Origin: G963663315 sp965204925
Lineage (GTDB): Bacteria > Pseudomonadota > Gammaproteobacteria > Arenicellales > Poriferihabitantaceae
NCBI GenBank assembly: GCA_965204925.1
Contig: OZ242021.1
Coordinates: forward strand, 1,240,001 to 1,304,000
DNA: 64,000 nt
Direction of reading: 5' to 3'
This document shows, one piece after another, positions 44,112 through 53,209 of the stretch (positions are counted from its first letter, which is position 1; each line of letters starts with the position of its first letter). The position numbers were made by a program, and so were the translations under genes. The notes beneath the pieces were generated by a model that searched no databases, was not told the origin of the DNA, and was given only the letters and a program-made list of their open reading frames with translations.

Positions 44112-45687
44112 CCTGCGGGACAGTGTCCGGCTCCGGTGTCCGCAATTCATCCAGAAGCGCCTCTATCCGCTCATCGCCCAACGCGGCGGCATGATCTCGC
44201 GCGGCGCTCCCGCTATTGTCCCTGATATCCAGTGACCGCAACGCCTTCGGTAAACCGCTCTCCACTTCCATCAGACGCTTGACCATCGCCACCATGCCCA
44301 GCTCAACCGCCAGTATCAGCGGTGTGCGCCCGCGTATGTCTGTGGCTCGGAGCAGTCTCGCCCGTTCTGCATCATCCCGGCACAGGGCAAGCGCATGATC
44401 CATATCCGTTGTCCCGTTATCCAGTACCGCTTCATGAAGGGGACTCGGCGGCAGTGTCGCCTTGGCCGCGATATAACCGGCCAGCGATGGAATCGGACAA
44501 GCGAATTTGTCTCTGCCGATTTTCTGTACAACCCCGGCATGCAGCATCGCCTCGAAGGTCTGCCTGACAGTCATGCCCTCGGGCAAGGAACCCAGGCCGA
44601 AATCCCCGGGTGGACGATCCTGATACGCCCGGTCAATGGCAGCCATGACCAGATTATCCGGCATCGGCGGCATCCGTCTCATTTCCTCAAGAACCTTCGC
44701 TATCAATACATAGCGGTTCTGCAACCCGCCCTGCATACGGTGCGTATAATAAGTAAAGCGTAATTGCTGCGCATGCCTGCGCGCCGTATCAAGGTTTACG
44801 GCGTCCGGCCGCCAGTCCTTGCTGCGGATTTCTTCGCACAATGCAATCAGGAAATTGCGGCAGTGCATCGGCCAGCCCTGACTGTCGCGGCGAAATGCCA
44901 TATCCCAGCGCTTGAGAGTCGATTGCGCCGGTCTTGCCGAGGACAGATGCTTGTCAACAAACCGCGTCATGAGTTCATCCATCTCGTCATCACTGAACCC
45001 CGGCAGGGTCAATTCCGACCCCATAGTCAGCCGCGTCAGACCGGCACAGCGCAACAGGTCGGCGCTGTTGGCAAGTCCGCCGTAGATCGGGAATATCGGC
45101 GCTCCGTGCTCTCCCGTATGGAGTAGTCGAATGTTCTTTGCCAGATTCGTCTGCGGATTCAGGTCGTTGCCGAGAAGTACAGATTGAATCTCGTCGAATA
45201 GCAAAATAATCGGTGTAAGTGATTTTCCGGTTGCTTGCGCAGAATCCATATCGAGAGTGACGCCGCCCATGCCTGCTATACCCAATGATAACGACCGGAA
45301 ACTCGCCAAGGTTTGTTTGATAGCGGTATTCTCGCCCGCTTTTCCTGAGACGATTTCAAGCAATCCCTGCAACGGCAATTCCAGTGAGCCGGCGGCCACC
45401 CGGATTGCCGCCGGCATCCCTTTTTCTCCTGACGGCCAATTTTCTGCAATCTTCTCAAGCAGGGCGGACTTGCCGGCGCCGGGAGCGCCCTGAATGACTG
45501 TGGTCAGATCAGCGCCGGGAGTACTTTCGCCCTGGCGTTCAACGAGCAGGCCGAGCCGGTCGCGGATCAGTCGAAGTTCCGATTTCCGTCCGACAAATAT
45601 ACCGGCACGCCCGCGGTCACCCCTCACGGAGAAATCATGCAGAGCCGTGCGCTGCTCCCCGCTCAGTCGTCTGTCATTGCCTTGCAT
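44095..45687 (-). CDS. AAA/STAND-like ATPase with ankyrin-like C-terminus, copy 3
   Basis: This 530-residue paralogue has a unique N-terminus (MQGNDRRLSGEQRTALHDF, GIFVGRKSELRLIRDRLGLL). Its ATPase core is practically identical to copy 2 (from DLTTVIQGAPG onward through NIRLLHTGEHG). Its C-terminal half is practically identical to copy 1 (PDNLVMAAIDRAYQDRPPG, VVQKIGRDKFACP), with a copy-2-like tail ending QDDDDP. It is intact. Its downstream partner is reduced to a stub. Confidence 0.7.
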   Translation of the reverse strand: MQGNDRRLSGEQRTALHDFSVRGDRGRAGIFVGRKSELRLIRDRLGLLVERQGESTPGADLTTVIQGAPGAGKSALLEKIAENWPSGEKGMPAAIRVAAGSLELPLQGLLEIVSGKAGENTAIKQTLASFRSLSLGIAGMGGVTLDMDSAQATGKSLTPIILLFDEIQSVLLGNDLNPQTNLAKNIRLLHTGEHGAPIFPIYGGLANSADLLRCAGLTRLTMGSELTLPGFSDDEMDELMTRFVDKHLSSARPAQSTLKRWDMAFRRDSQGWPMHCRNFLIALCEEIRSKDWRPDAVNLDTARRHAQQLRFTYYTHRMQGGLQNRYVLIAKVLEEMRRMPPMPDNLVMAAIDRAYQDRPPGDFGLGSLPEGMTVRQTFEAMLHAGVVQKIGRDKFACPIPSLAGYIAAKATLPPSPLHEAVLDNGTTDMDHALALCRDDAERARLLRATDIRGRTPLILAVELGMVAMVKRLMEVESGLPKALRSLDIRDNSGSAARDHAAALGDERIEALLDELRTPEPDTVPQDDDDP

Positions 45688-45805
45688 GATTTCAAGTGTA
45701 CTCCGGCCAGTTCACTTGTGCAATTTCGGCGTAATGAGTGTCTCCCGAATCCCGACGCTTTTGCACAGCTATCGTCTCGGGCTTGCGGTTAATAGACCCT
45801 TGCGG

Positions 45806-46720
45806 TTAATAGACCGCGGTGACCCAGTGTCTGTAATCCGCTTCCTCGCCGAGCAGGATACGCCGAAACAATTCCTCGATTTGCCGGGTAACCGGTCCCT
45901 TGCCGCCATTTCCAATCGGGCGGTGGTCGATGCTGTTGATGGCGGCCATTTGTACGCCGGTGCCGCAGAAAAACGCCTCGTCGGCGATATATAGTTCTGA
46001 GCGATCAATCTCTCTTTCTTCGACCGGAATTTCGAGTCTCTCCCTGGCCAGTTCGATCAGTGACTTTCTGACAATTCCCTCAAGCAGGTTGGCGGTGACC
46101 GGCGGCGTGATGAAGGTCCCGTTCCTGATCATCACGAAGTTCGCCGCAGAGGCTTCGGACACATGACCGTCCTGGTTAAGCAGTATGGCTTCATCGAATC
46201 CGCTCAGCATGGCCTCGCTTTTTGCCAGCGAGCTGTTCACGTAAGTCCCGTTGACCTTGCCCCTGGCCGGGATGGCGGTATCGTCCACCCGGCGCCAGCT
46301 GCTCACCGTAACCCGAACCCCCTGATCCTTGCCGAGATAATGATCGACCGCCTGGCTGGAAATGGCAACCTTGTCCCTGGCGTCATGTAACCAGACCCGA
46401 TAAAAGCCTTCATCCTTGTAAGCGATCGGCCGGATATAGATATTCTCCCTCCAGCCTTCCCTTCTTAATAATGTCAGGGTGATTTCCTGGAGCTGTTCGT
46501 TGCTGTAACCGATTTCACCATGCAAAAAGCGGACGCTGTTCAGGAACCGTTCGTAATGATCCGCCAGTCTGAAAATATGTAGTTGTTGCCGGTTCTGATT
46601 CCAGTAGCCGCGGATACCCGCGAAACAACCGGTGCCGTAATGCAATGTATGATTGGTGATGCTCACCTTTGCCTGTTCGATGGGAACAATCTCTCCCTCA
46701 AAAAAGGCCAGTGTTGTCAT
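45806..46720 (-). CDS. ilvE: Branched-chain amino acid aminotransferase
   Basis: This 304-residue PLP enzyme of fold type IV interconverts leucine, isoleucine and valine with their 2-oxo acids. It has the start FFEGEIVPIEQAKVSITNHT, the PLP-lysine in ARGKVNGTYVNSSLAK, and the Glu-containing DGHVSEASAANFVMI loop that holds the cofactor ring nitrogen. Length is normal. It is the first core gene after the accessory region; a short spacer with duplicated TTGCGGTTAATAGACC lies just beyond its stop. Confidence 0.9.
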   Translation of the reverse strand: MTTLAFFEGEIVPIEQAKVSITNHTLHYGTGCFAGIRGYWNQNRQQLHIFRLADHYERFLNSVRFLHGEIGYSNEQLQEITLTLLRREGWRENIYIRPIAYKDEGFYRVWLHDARDKVAISSQAVDHYLGKDQGVRVTVSSWRRVDDTAIPARGKVNGTYVNSSLAKSEAMLSGFDEAILLNQDGHVSEASAANFVMIRNGTFITPPVTANLLEGIVRKSLIELARERLEIPVEEREIDRSELYIADEAFFCGTGVQMAAINSIDHRPIGNGGKGPVTRQIEELFRRILLGEEADYRHWVTAVY

Positions 46721-46816
46721 AGTTACGCAAATCCGGTATTGAAATGGCTGGATGCCGGGGCATCGGACGCCGTGTGCGCTACATTGTACTGGATATACGG
46801 GGCCGGGTGGGAGTTT

Positions 46817-47716
46817 TTAGCGGGTTGCCGGGGGGCGCCGGACTACGGATTCCCGATAAGTGAGCCAGGTCACCGCACAGACGATAATCAGCCCGCCCGT
46901 GATGACCCATATATCCGGGATTTCACCGAACAGAAGAAATCCGAATATGGCCGCCCAGACCAGTTGCAGGAATGAGAAAGGCTGGGTCACGGTCAGCGAG
47001 GCGGCAGCGAAGGAGCGCGTCATCGCATAGTGTCCGCAGGTTGCGCACAGCGCCGTCAGGGCCAGCCAGAACAATTCGTCCACGCTCGGGTCCCGCCATT
47101 GCATTAGCGCTCCGGGCAGCAGCACAAGGGTGCATACGATCGATAGCATGACCAGAATATTGGCCGGACTTTCGCTGTAGGTCAGTTTCTTGGTAAACAG
47201 ATAGGAAATTGCAAAACACAAGGCGGCTGCGACCTGTGCCACAGAGCCCGGCTTGAGTACCTCAAGTCCGGGGCGCAGTATGATCAGCATACCGATAAAT
47301 CCGATCAGGATCGCGCTGAATCGGTGGATACGGATACGCTCCCCGAAGATCAGTACCGCGCCGACCGCTGTAAAAACGGGAGTGATGTAGCCAACCGCGG
47401 TGACTTCGGCAATCGGAATCCTGGCCATCGCGTAAAACCACATCATCACACCCGCGCCATGCGCCAGACCGCGCAGCGAATACAGGGCCAGGATGTTCCG
47501 GTGCAATTGCGTCCACGGGAATTTCAGGATCATCGGAACCAGGAAAAGCAGACCGAACACATAACGAATGAAGGCAGCCTGCACGGACGGCAGGTCGGTT
47601 CCCAGGTGGCGGACGATCACGGTTACCGCCACGAACAGCAAACCCGAAAGCAGCATCCATAAAATGCCCGAGAGATAACTCCGCGGATACGCCGGGTTCT
47701 GCGGGGGAGCGTTCAA
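46817..47716 (-). CDS. EamA/DMT-family membrane transporter
   Basis: This 299-residue protein has ten predicted membrane helices in two homologous EamA halves (ILWMLLSGLLFVAVTVIVRHL, then AALCFAISYLFTKKL). The family moves amino acids or other metabolites, and the substrate is unknown. It starts 5 bases before the rarA stop region on the same strand, so it may share its transcript. Confidence 0.85.
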   Translation of the reverse strand: MNAPPQNPAYPRSYLSGILWMLLSGLLFVAVTVIVRHLGTDLPSVQAAFIRYVFGLLFLVPMILKFPWTQLHRNILALYSLRGLAHGAGVMMWFYAMARIPIAEVTAVGYITPVFTAVGAVLIFGERIRIHRFSAILIGFIGMLIILRPGLEVLKPGSVAQVAAALCFAISYLFTKKLTYSESPANILVMLSIVCTLVLLPGALMQWRDPSVDELFWLALTALCATCGHYAMTRSFAAASLTVTQPFSFLQLVWAAIFGFLLFGEIPDIWVITGGLIIVCAVTWLTYRESVVRRPPATR

Positions 47717-47720
47717 CAGG

Positions 47721-49031
47721 TCAGTCTGCCGTGTTGTCCCGTTTGCGCAGTTGGGCCAGTTTTTGCTTTATGCGGATTTCCAGTCCCCGCTCAACCGGTT
47801 GGTAAAAACGGGTCGGCGGCAGCTCTTCCGGAAAATAATTTTCTCCCGCCGCATAGCCATCCGCTTCATCATGGGCATAACGATATTCCTTGCCGTAGCC
47901 CAGTTTTTTCATCAGCCCGGTCGGGGCGTTCCTCAGATGCGGCGGCACATCCAGTGAGCCGGACCGTCTGGCCGCTGACATGGCCTCGTCATAGGCTTTG
48001 TAAACGGCATTGCTTTTTGCCGCCACGCTCAGGTAAATAATGGCCTGGGCCAGGGTCAGCTCTCCTTCCGGACTTCCGAGCCGTTCCTGGGTCTGCCAGG
48101 CATTCAATGTGATTTCAAGCGCTCTCGGGTCTGCGTTCCCAATGTCTTCGGATGCCATACGCACCATCCTTCGGGCAATGTATGCAGGGTCGCATCCTCC
48201 GTCGATCATGCGGCAAAACCAGTACAGCGCGGCGTCCGGGTCAGAGCCGCGCACGGATTTGTGTAATGCCGAGATCTGGTCGTAAAATGTATCTCCACCC
48301 TTGTCGAACCGGCGCAACGCGCCCCCCGCCAGGACCTCGGATAAAAGGTCGCGGGTGATTTCTCCGCCTTCTGCAAGGTCGGCCGAGATTTCAAGCCAGG
48401 TCAATGCGCGGCGCGCATCGCCGTCTGCCATTTGCGCCAGATGTTCGATATCTTCCCGCGCCATGGACAGGTTCGCGGCCCCCAGCCCTTTTTCGACATT
48501 GGCCAAGGCCCGCTCGACAACAAGTGCAATGTCTTCCACCGAGAGTGGTTTCAGCACATACACCCGCAGTCGCGATAACAGGGCATTATTCAACTCGAAG
48601 GAGGGATTTTCCGTGGTGGCGCCGACAAAAATAATCGTGCCGTTTTCAATGTGGGGAAGGAAGGCATCCTGTTGCGCTTTATTGAAACGGTGAACCTCAT
48701 CGACAAACAGCACCGTTTTGCCCTGCTCTGCCTGTTGCCGCAGCTTTGCCCGCGCCACCGCTTCCCGTATATCCTTGACCCCGGATAACACGGCGGACAG
48801 GGAAATGAACACGGCATCACAATGCGCTGCGAGTAATCTGGCGAGGGTGGTTTTCCCGGCGCCTGGCGGCCCCCAGAATACCATGGAATGCAACTGGCCG
48901 CTTTTAATCGCGCCGTACAGCGGTTTGCCGGCGGCCAGAATATGTTTTTGCCCCGCGACTTCATGCAGTACAGTTGGCCTGATGCGGTCGGCGAGAGGCC
49001 GGTAAGGGTTTTCCGGTGCGGCGCCTTGCAT
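47721..49031 (-). CDS. rarA: Replication-associated recombination protein RarA (MgsA)
   Basis: This 436-residue AAA+ ATPase related to clamp loaders acts at stalled replication forks. Walker A GPPGAGKTTLARLL (about 54), Walker B VLFVDEVHRFNKAQQDAF, sensor GATTENPSF, and the C-terminal tetramerisation region (RMVRMASEDIGNADPRAL) are all intact. The N-terminal NPYRPLADRIRP is typical. Length is normal for the family. Confidence 0.94.
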   Translation of the reverse strand: MQGAAPENPYRPLADRIRPTVLHEVAGQKHILAAGKPLYGAIKSGQLHSMVFWGPPGAGKTTLARLLAAHCDAVFISLSAVLSGVKDIREAVARAKLRQQAEQGKTVLFVDEVHRFNKAQQDAFLPHIENGTIIFVGATTENPSFELNNALLSRLRVYVLKPLSVEDIALVVERALANVEKGLGAANLSMAREDIEHLAQMADGDARRALTWLEISADLAEGGEITRDLLSEVLAGGALRRFDKGGDTFYDQISALHKSVRGSDPDAALYWFCRMIDGGCDPAYIARRMVRMASEDIGNADPRALEITLNAWQTQERLGSPEGELTLAQAIIYLSVAAKSNAVYKAYDEAMSAARRSGSLDVPPHLRNAPTGLMKKLGYGKEYRYAHDEADGYAAGENYFPEELPPTRFYQPVERGLEIRIKQKLAQLRKRDNTAD

Positions 49032-49044
49032 ACGGGAGTGAGTT

Positions 49045-50214
49045 CTAGTCTCGCCTCAATTTGTCATCAACTGCTATGGGTGTAGGATATTTTGCCACAA
49101 TCCAGTAAGTCGAAACGATGAACGAAATAATGGTTGCGATCTGAACCACATAAAAAGTTTCCTCGCTAATAATGTGGCTCCGCAGGGCCACGAATACGAC
49201 GAGTAATGAAAACTCGCTGAGTTGCCCAAGCCGTACGCCGGTCTCCCAGGCGAGCTTGTTTGTTTCTGCCTGACTGACCAGCAGATAGCGGAACACAACC
49301 GGCTTGATGAGCAATAAAGCCGCCGCAATCAAAATAGCGGGCAGAATAACGCCGCTTGCCGCGGCCATATTGAATCCGGCGCCCAGCGCGAAGAAAAACA
49401 GCACCAGGAAAAAATCCCTGAGTGGTTTCAAACAGACAGAGATATGCAATGCCATCGGGCTGGCGGCGATGGCCACACCTGCGACAAACGCTCCGATTTC
49501 ATAAGAAAGGCCCGAGGATTCAGCCAGCTGCGCCAGACCTAGACACCAGCCGATTGCGACCAGAAACACATATTCCTGAATGCGGTCAAATTTTTGCAAC
49601 AGTTTGAAAATGACGAAGCGGTTCCCGGCCCAGGCTATCAGTCCCAGGAGCGGCAGCATGACGAATCCCAGGAGCATATCGAAGAACAGCGCCTGGCCGC
49701 CGACGTGATTCTGTATGACCAGAATAGCGATGATCGCGATCATGTCCTGAAGCAGCAATATGCTGATAATTACTTCGCCCATATGGCGGTGATGTAATAC
49801 GGTGGTTGGCAGTAATTTCAATCCGATGATAGTGCTGGAAAAGGAGGCGCATACCCCGATGACCAGCGCATCAATACCGCCCAGGCCAAAGGCAAAAGCA
49901 ATACCACCCGCAACCCCGCCGAATATCAATGTGCAGAAAATGGTGACCAGTGTGGTCTCGCGCAGGAGTTGAAACAGTTTGTGCGGGGACAGGTTGAGTC
50001 CGAGCAGAAACAGCAGAAACATAATGCCGATATTGGAGATATCGGAGATCAGACCCGCGTCCGTTACCAGACCCAGACCCCACGGCCCAAGAATAGCGCC
50101 GACGACAAGATAGGCAATCAGCATCGCCTGACGCAGATACAGCGCGACCGTGGACAGCAGGGCAGCGCCGCTGAAGATCAGAAAGATGGAAAATATAATA
50201 GATTCGCTATGCAC
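49045..50214 (-). CDS. CPA2-family cation/proton antiporter (KefB/RosB-like)
   Basis: This 389-residue membrane protein has about 12 helices, and the family motif appears as LLFLLGLNLSPHKLF and YEIGAFVAGVAIA. It lacks the C-terminal TrkA-N/RCK nucleotide-binding domain of KefB/KefC, so it is a transport domain only. It may exchange K+ or Na+ for H+. Confidence 0.85.
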   Translation of the reverse strand: MHSESIIFSIFLIFSGAALLSTVALYLRQAMLIAYLVVGAILGPWGLGLVTDAGLISDISNIGIMFLLFLLGLNLSPHKLFQLLRETTLVTIFCTLIFGGVAGGIAFAFGLGGIDALVIGVCASFSSTIIGLKLLPTTVLHHRHMGEVIISILLLQDMIAIIAILVIQNHVGGQALFFDMLLGFVMLPLLGLIAWAGNRFVIFKLLQKFDRIQEYVFLVAIGWCLGLAQLAESSGLSYEIGAFVAGVAIAASPMALHISVCLKPLRDFFLVLFFFALGAGFNMAAASGVILPAILIAAALLLIKPVVFRYLLVSQAETNKLAWETGVRLGQLSEFSLLVVFVALRSHIISEETFYVVQIATIISFIVSTYWIVAKYPTPIAVDDKLRRD

Positions 50215-50279
50215 CGTTTATCTCTTCAGTTTCATTGTTCTCATACGCGCATTACAATATCACTATTTCCTGTTAACTG

Positions 50280-50780
50280 ATGCAGATTTTGCACATGGCC
50301 GACAGATCAGGTATGACGCATTTTAACCGAAAGGGGGAAGCCCGCATGGTTGATGTGGGCGGCAAAGCCGTGACCCGGCGTGAGGCGGTCGCGGAGGGGC
50401 GGATTGTGATGTCGCCGCAAACTCTGGCAATGATCGGACAGGGCGCCAGCAGGAAAGGGGATGTCCTGGCTATCGCGCGCATTGCAGGAATCATGGCCGC
50501 GAAGAAAACGGCGGATCTGGTGCCGTTGTGTCATCCGGTCATACTCACTCATGTGACCGTCGAATTCGAACTGGAGCAAATCACGGCCAGCATTGTTTGC
50601 CGCGCCGTGACCTGCACTACGGAAAGAACAGGCGTGGAAATGGAGGCATTGACCGCGGTACAGGTGGCGTTACTGACCATCTACGATATGTGCAAGGCGA
50701 CCGACCGCGGGATGGAAATGCAGACGATTCGATTATGCCGCAAATCCGGCGGCAAATCCGGGGAATGGAAGCGGGATTGA
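50280..50780 (+). CDS. moaC: MoaC, cyclic pyranopterin monophosphate synthase
   Basis: This 166-residue enzyme of molybdenum-cofactor synthesis converts the MoaA product to cyclic pyranopterin monophosphate. The conserved motifs MVDVGGKAVTRREAVAEG, KKTADLVPLCHPV and TGVEMEALTAVQVALLTIYDMCKA are intact. The ATG at 50280 is not preceded by a good ribosome site; ATG 50295 is an alternative. moeA follows directly. Confidence 0.93.
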   Translation: MQILHMADRSGMTHFNRKGEARMVDVGGKAVTRREAVAEGRIVMSPQTLAMIGQGASRKGDVLAIARIAGIMAAKKTADLVPLCHPVILTHVTVEFELEQITASIVCRAVTCTTERTGVEMEALTAVQVALLTIYDMCKATDRGMEMQTIRLCRKSGGKSGEWKRD

Positions 50781-50826
50781 AACCTTGTGCCCCGACACCC
50801 GTATCATTTTCCCGAACAGAGCAACA

Positions 50827-52080
50827 GTGAATAAACAGACCGACGCCGTATCCTGCGACTTCGACCCGTCTGCGGTCACCGTGGAGCAGGCCCGGGCGCA
50901 TATCCATGAGACTGTGGTTGCGGTACAGGATGTTGAGACCCCGGGGCTGTACGCGGCGCTGGGCCGGGTGGCGGCCAGCGATATCGTCAGCAGCGCCGAT
51001 GTGCCCAACCATACCAATTCCGCGATGGACGGGTATGCGCTCAACGCCCTTGATCTGGTCGCGGGCGGCGTCGGAAAACTTGAAACGATCGGGGCGTCAT
51101 TTGCCGGCGCCCCCTTCCATAGAACGGTCAATCGGGGGGAATGTGTGCGTATCATGACCGGCGCTGTGATGCCGGCCGGCACGGATACCGTGGTGATGCA
51201 GGAAAGGGTTTCCGTCAATCAACGGCAAGTGACGATTTACCCGGGTGAGAAACGCTATGGCAATGTGCGCCATGCCGGGGAAGATATTAAAACCGGTGAT
51301 GTGGTGGTCCCGTGTGGTCAGCGAATCGGCGCCTCTCAACTGGGTCTGCTTGCCGCGACCGGGCACACCCGCGTCCCCGTTTTTCGCAAACCCCGGATTG
51401 CCTTTTTTTCCAATGGAGATGAACTGAGACCGGCAGGCGCGTCTTTGCGCCCCGGCGAAGTGCATGACTCGAACCGCTATACCCTGTACGCGATGTCGGA
51501 CAGCCTGGGTGTCGACCAGTTTGACCTCGGAATCGTCCGCGATGATCCGGACGCGATCCGGGAAACGCTCATGCAAGCCTCGCAGCAGGCCGATATCGTG
51601 ATTACTACAGCAGGCGCCTCGGTCGGCGATGCGGATTATATGCGGGAAGTACTGGCCAGTCTCGGGACAGCGCATTTCTGGAAGGTGGCCGTCAAACCCG
51701 GCAGACCCCTGTCGTTCGGCAAACTTGGCGACAGCCTGTTTTTCGGGTTGCCGGGAAACCCGGTTTCGGTGATGGTGACGTTCCGGATTTTCGTCGAGCC
51801 CGCTATCCGCCGGCTTGCCGGGGAAAAATACAGTATTCCGATGATATTGAAGATGAGAACAACGACCGATTTGTACAAGCGTGCGGGGCGGATGGAGTAT
51901 CAACGCGGCATCATGTCCCTGAATGATCGCGGTGAAACTGTGGTCGCTTCGACCGGAGAGCAGGGTTCCGGCATCCTGAGCTCAATGACCCGGGCCAACT
52001 GTTTTATCATTCTGCGGGATGATTGTGATGGTGTGAAAGCCGGGGAATGGGTGGAAGTACAGCCCTTTGGCCAGGAATAA
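50827..52080 (+). CDS. moeA: MoeA, molybdopterin molybdenumtransferase
   Basis: This protein of about 417 residues inserts molybdate into adenylated molybdopterin. Motifs seen are NHTNSAMDGYAL, GECVRIMTGAVMPAGTDTVV, TTAGASVGDADYM and FFGLPGNPVSVMVTF. The GTG at 50827 (VNKQTDAV) is preferred; a TTG at 50785 would add 14 residues. It lies about 45 bases after moaC in a probable moaC-moeA operon. Confidence 0.92.
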   Translation: MNKQTDAVSCDFDPSAVTVEQARAHIHETVVAVQDVETPGLYAALGRVAASDIVSSADVPNHTNSAMDGYALNALDLVAGGVGKLETIGASFAGAPFHRTVNRGECVRIMTGAVMPAGTDTVVMQERVSVNQRQVTIYPGEKRYGNVRHAGEDIKTGDVVVPCGQRIGASQLGLLAATGHTRVPVFRKPRIAFFSNGDELRPAGASLRPGEVHDSNRYTLYAMSDSLGVDQFDLGIVRDDPDAIRETLMQASQQADIVITTAGASVGDADYMREVLASLGTAHFWKVAVKPGRPLSFGKLGDSLFFGLPGNPVSVMVTFRIFVEPAIRRLAGEKYSIPMILKMRTTTDLYKRAGRMEYQRGIMSLNDRGETVVASTGEQGSGILSSMTRANCFIILRDDCDGVKAGEWVEVQPFGQE

Positions 52081-52086
52081 CCAGGC

Positions 52087-52842
52087 ATGTTCAGCGCCTG
52101 CCGGATTGAAGAGTTCCAGCGTTCGGGGTTCATCATCGAACGGCAACTGGTTGATAATGACGCCTGCCGGAAAATGCTGGATGTGGTGCATCACTCGTTG
52201 CATCCGCCCCTGGGGCCTCTTGAATTTGAAACCGATGTCCAATATCCCGGTTCTCCTGCAGGCCGCCTGTCCCTCGGCGGGGATACTCCGCGCAGGCTGC
52301 TGCACGCCTTTACCCGGGACGAGGTGTTTCGGGCCTGGGCTACTTCACCGGTGATCGTTGACCGGGTAAAACGCTTGCTGGCGTCGAACCGTATTGCGGT
52401 TTCCCAGAACCATCACAACTGCATCATGACCAAGCACCCCGGTTTCAGCAGCGAAACATTATGGCATCAGGATATACGCTACTGGTTGTTCGACAAGCCG
52501 GATCTGGTCAGTGTCTGGCTGGCATTGGGTGAGGAATACGCCGGCAATGGCGGTATGCGATTGATCCCCGGGTCTCACCGGCAACATCTGGACCGCGGCC
52601 GATTTGACGCCTCCCTGTTCCTGCGTCCCGATCTGGATGAAAACCGGGCTCTTATTGACAGTGCATTGCCTGCCGAACTCTCCCGCGGCGATGTACTTTT
52701 CTTCCATAGCAGAACGATCCATGCGGCAGGCCAGAACAAGACCGGACAGGTGAAAACCTCGGTAGTTTTCACCTATCGCGATGCGGACAATCTGCCGCTC
52801 GCCGAGTCACGTTCCGCCAGATACCCCGATATTCCCTGCTAG
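52087..52842 (+). CDS. Phytanoyl-CoA-dioxygenase-family protein
   Basis: This 251-residue Fe(II)/2-oxoglutarate dioxygenase has the first His-X-Asp in ETLWHQDIRYW, the distal His in FFHSRTIHAAGQN and Arg in VVFTYRDADN. It is intact, unlike the frameshifted relative at 17756-18717, from which it differs greatly. It starts 7 bases after moeA, so it may be co-transcribed with the molybdenum genes, though no functional link is known. Confidence 0.85.
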   Translation: MFSACRIEEFQRSGFIIERQLVDNDACRKMLDVVHHSLHPPLGPLEFETDVQYPGSPAGRLSLGGDTPRRLLHAFTRDEVFRAWATSPVIVDRVKRLLASNRIAVSQNHHNCIMTKHPGFSSETLWHQDIRYWLFDKPDLVSVWLALGEEYAGNGGMRLIPGSHRQHLDRGRFDASLFLRPDLDENRALIDSALPAELSRGDVLFFHSRTIHAAGQNKTGQVKTSVVFTYRDADNLPLAESRSARYPDIPC

Positions 52843-52876
52843 CGGCCGGGCATTGCGGGTCGACCGGTAATCTGCG

Positions 52877-53209
52877 TCAAACTTCCAGCGTGGATTCACG
52901 ATCGCTGTAATCCCGTTCCACTTTCGCAACCCGCGCCTTGTAACGCGCGTACCACTTCTTCCTGCCCATTTCCTGGGCTGCCCGGTGCTCGATATTGGCT
53001 TTCCAGTTCGCTATCGACGCCTCATCTGTCCAGTAAGAGACGGCAATACCCAGGCTGTCTCTGGCAGACTCGAAACCGAGGTAGCCCGGCTGCCTTGCGG
53101 CAAGTTCCTGCATCCATGCGGCGGTTTCGGCATAACCACGAGTGTCTCCTGATTGCAGGCTGGAAAAAATAACTGCGTAGTATGGCGGTTCCGGCGTCTC
53201 GGCGATCAT
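52877..53209 (-). CDS. Antibiotic-biosynthesis-monooxygenase (ABM) domain protein
   Basis: This 110-residue ferredoxin-fold protein has the ABM pattern: EPPYYAVIFSS, then ELAARQPGYLGFESARDSLG and the end ISYWTDEASIANWKANIEHRAAQ-like stretch. The ATG at 53209 overlaps the stop of the ABC transporter gene (ATGA), so the long upstream reading to 53248 is discarded. It could be a heme-degrading-type or small oxygenase; no catalytic residues are assigned. Confidence 0.8.
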   Translation of the reverse strand: MIAETPEPPYYAVIFSSLQSGDTRGYAETAAWMQELAARQPGYLGFESARDSLGIAVSYWTDEASIANWKANIEHRAAQEMGRKKWYARYKARVAKVERDYSDRESTLEV

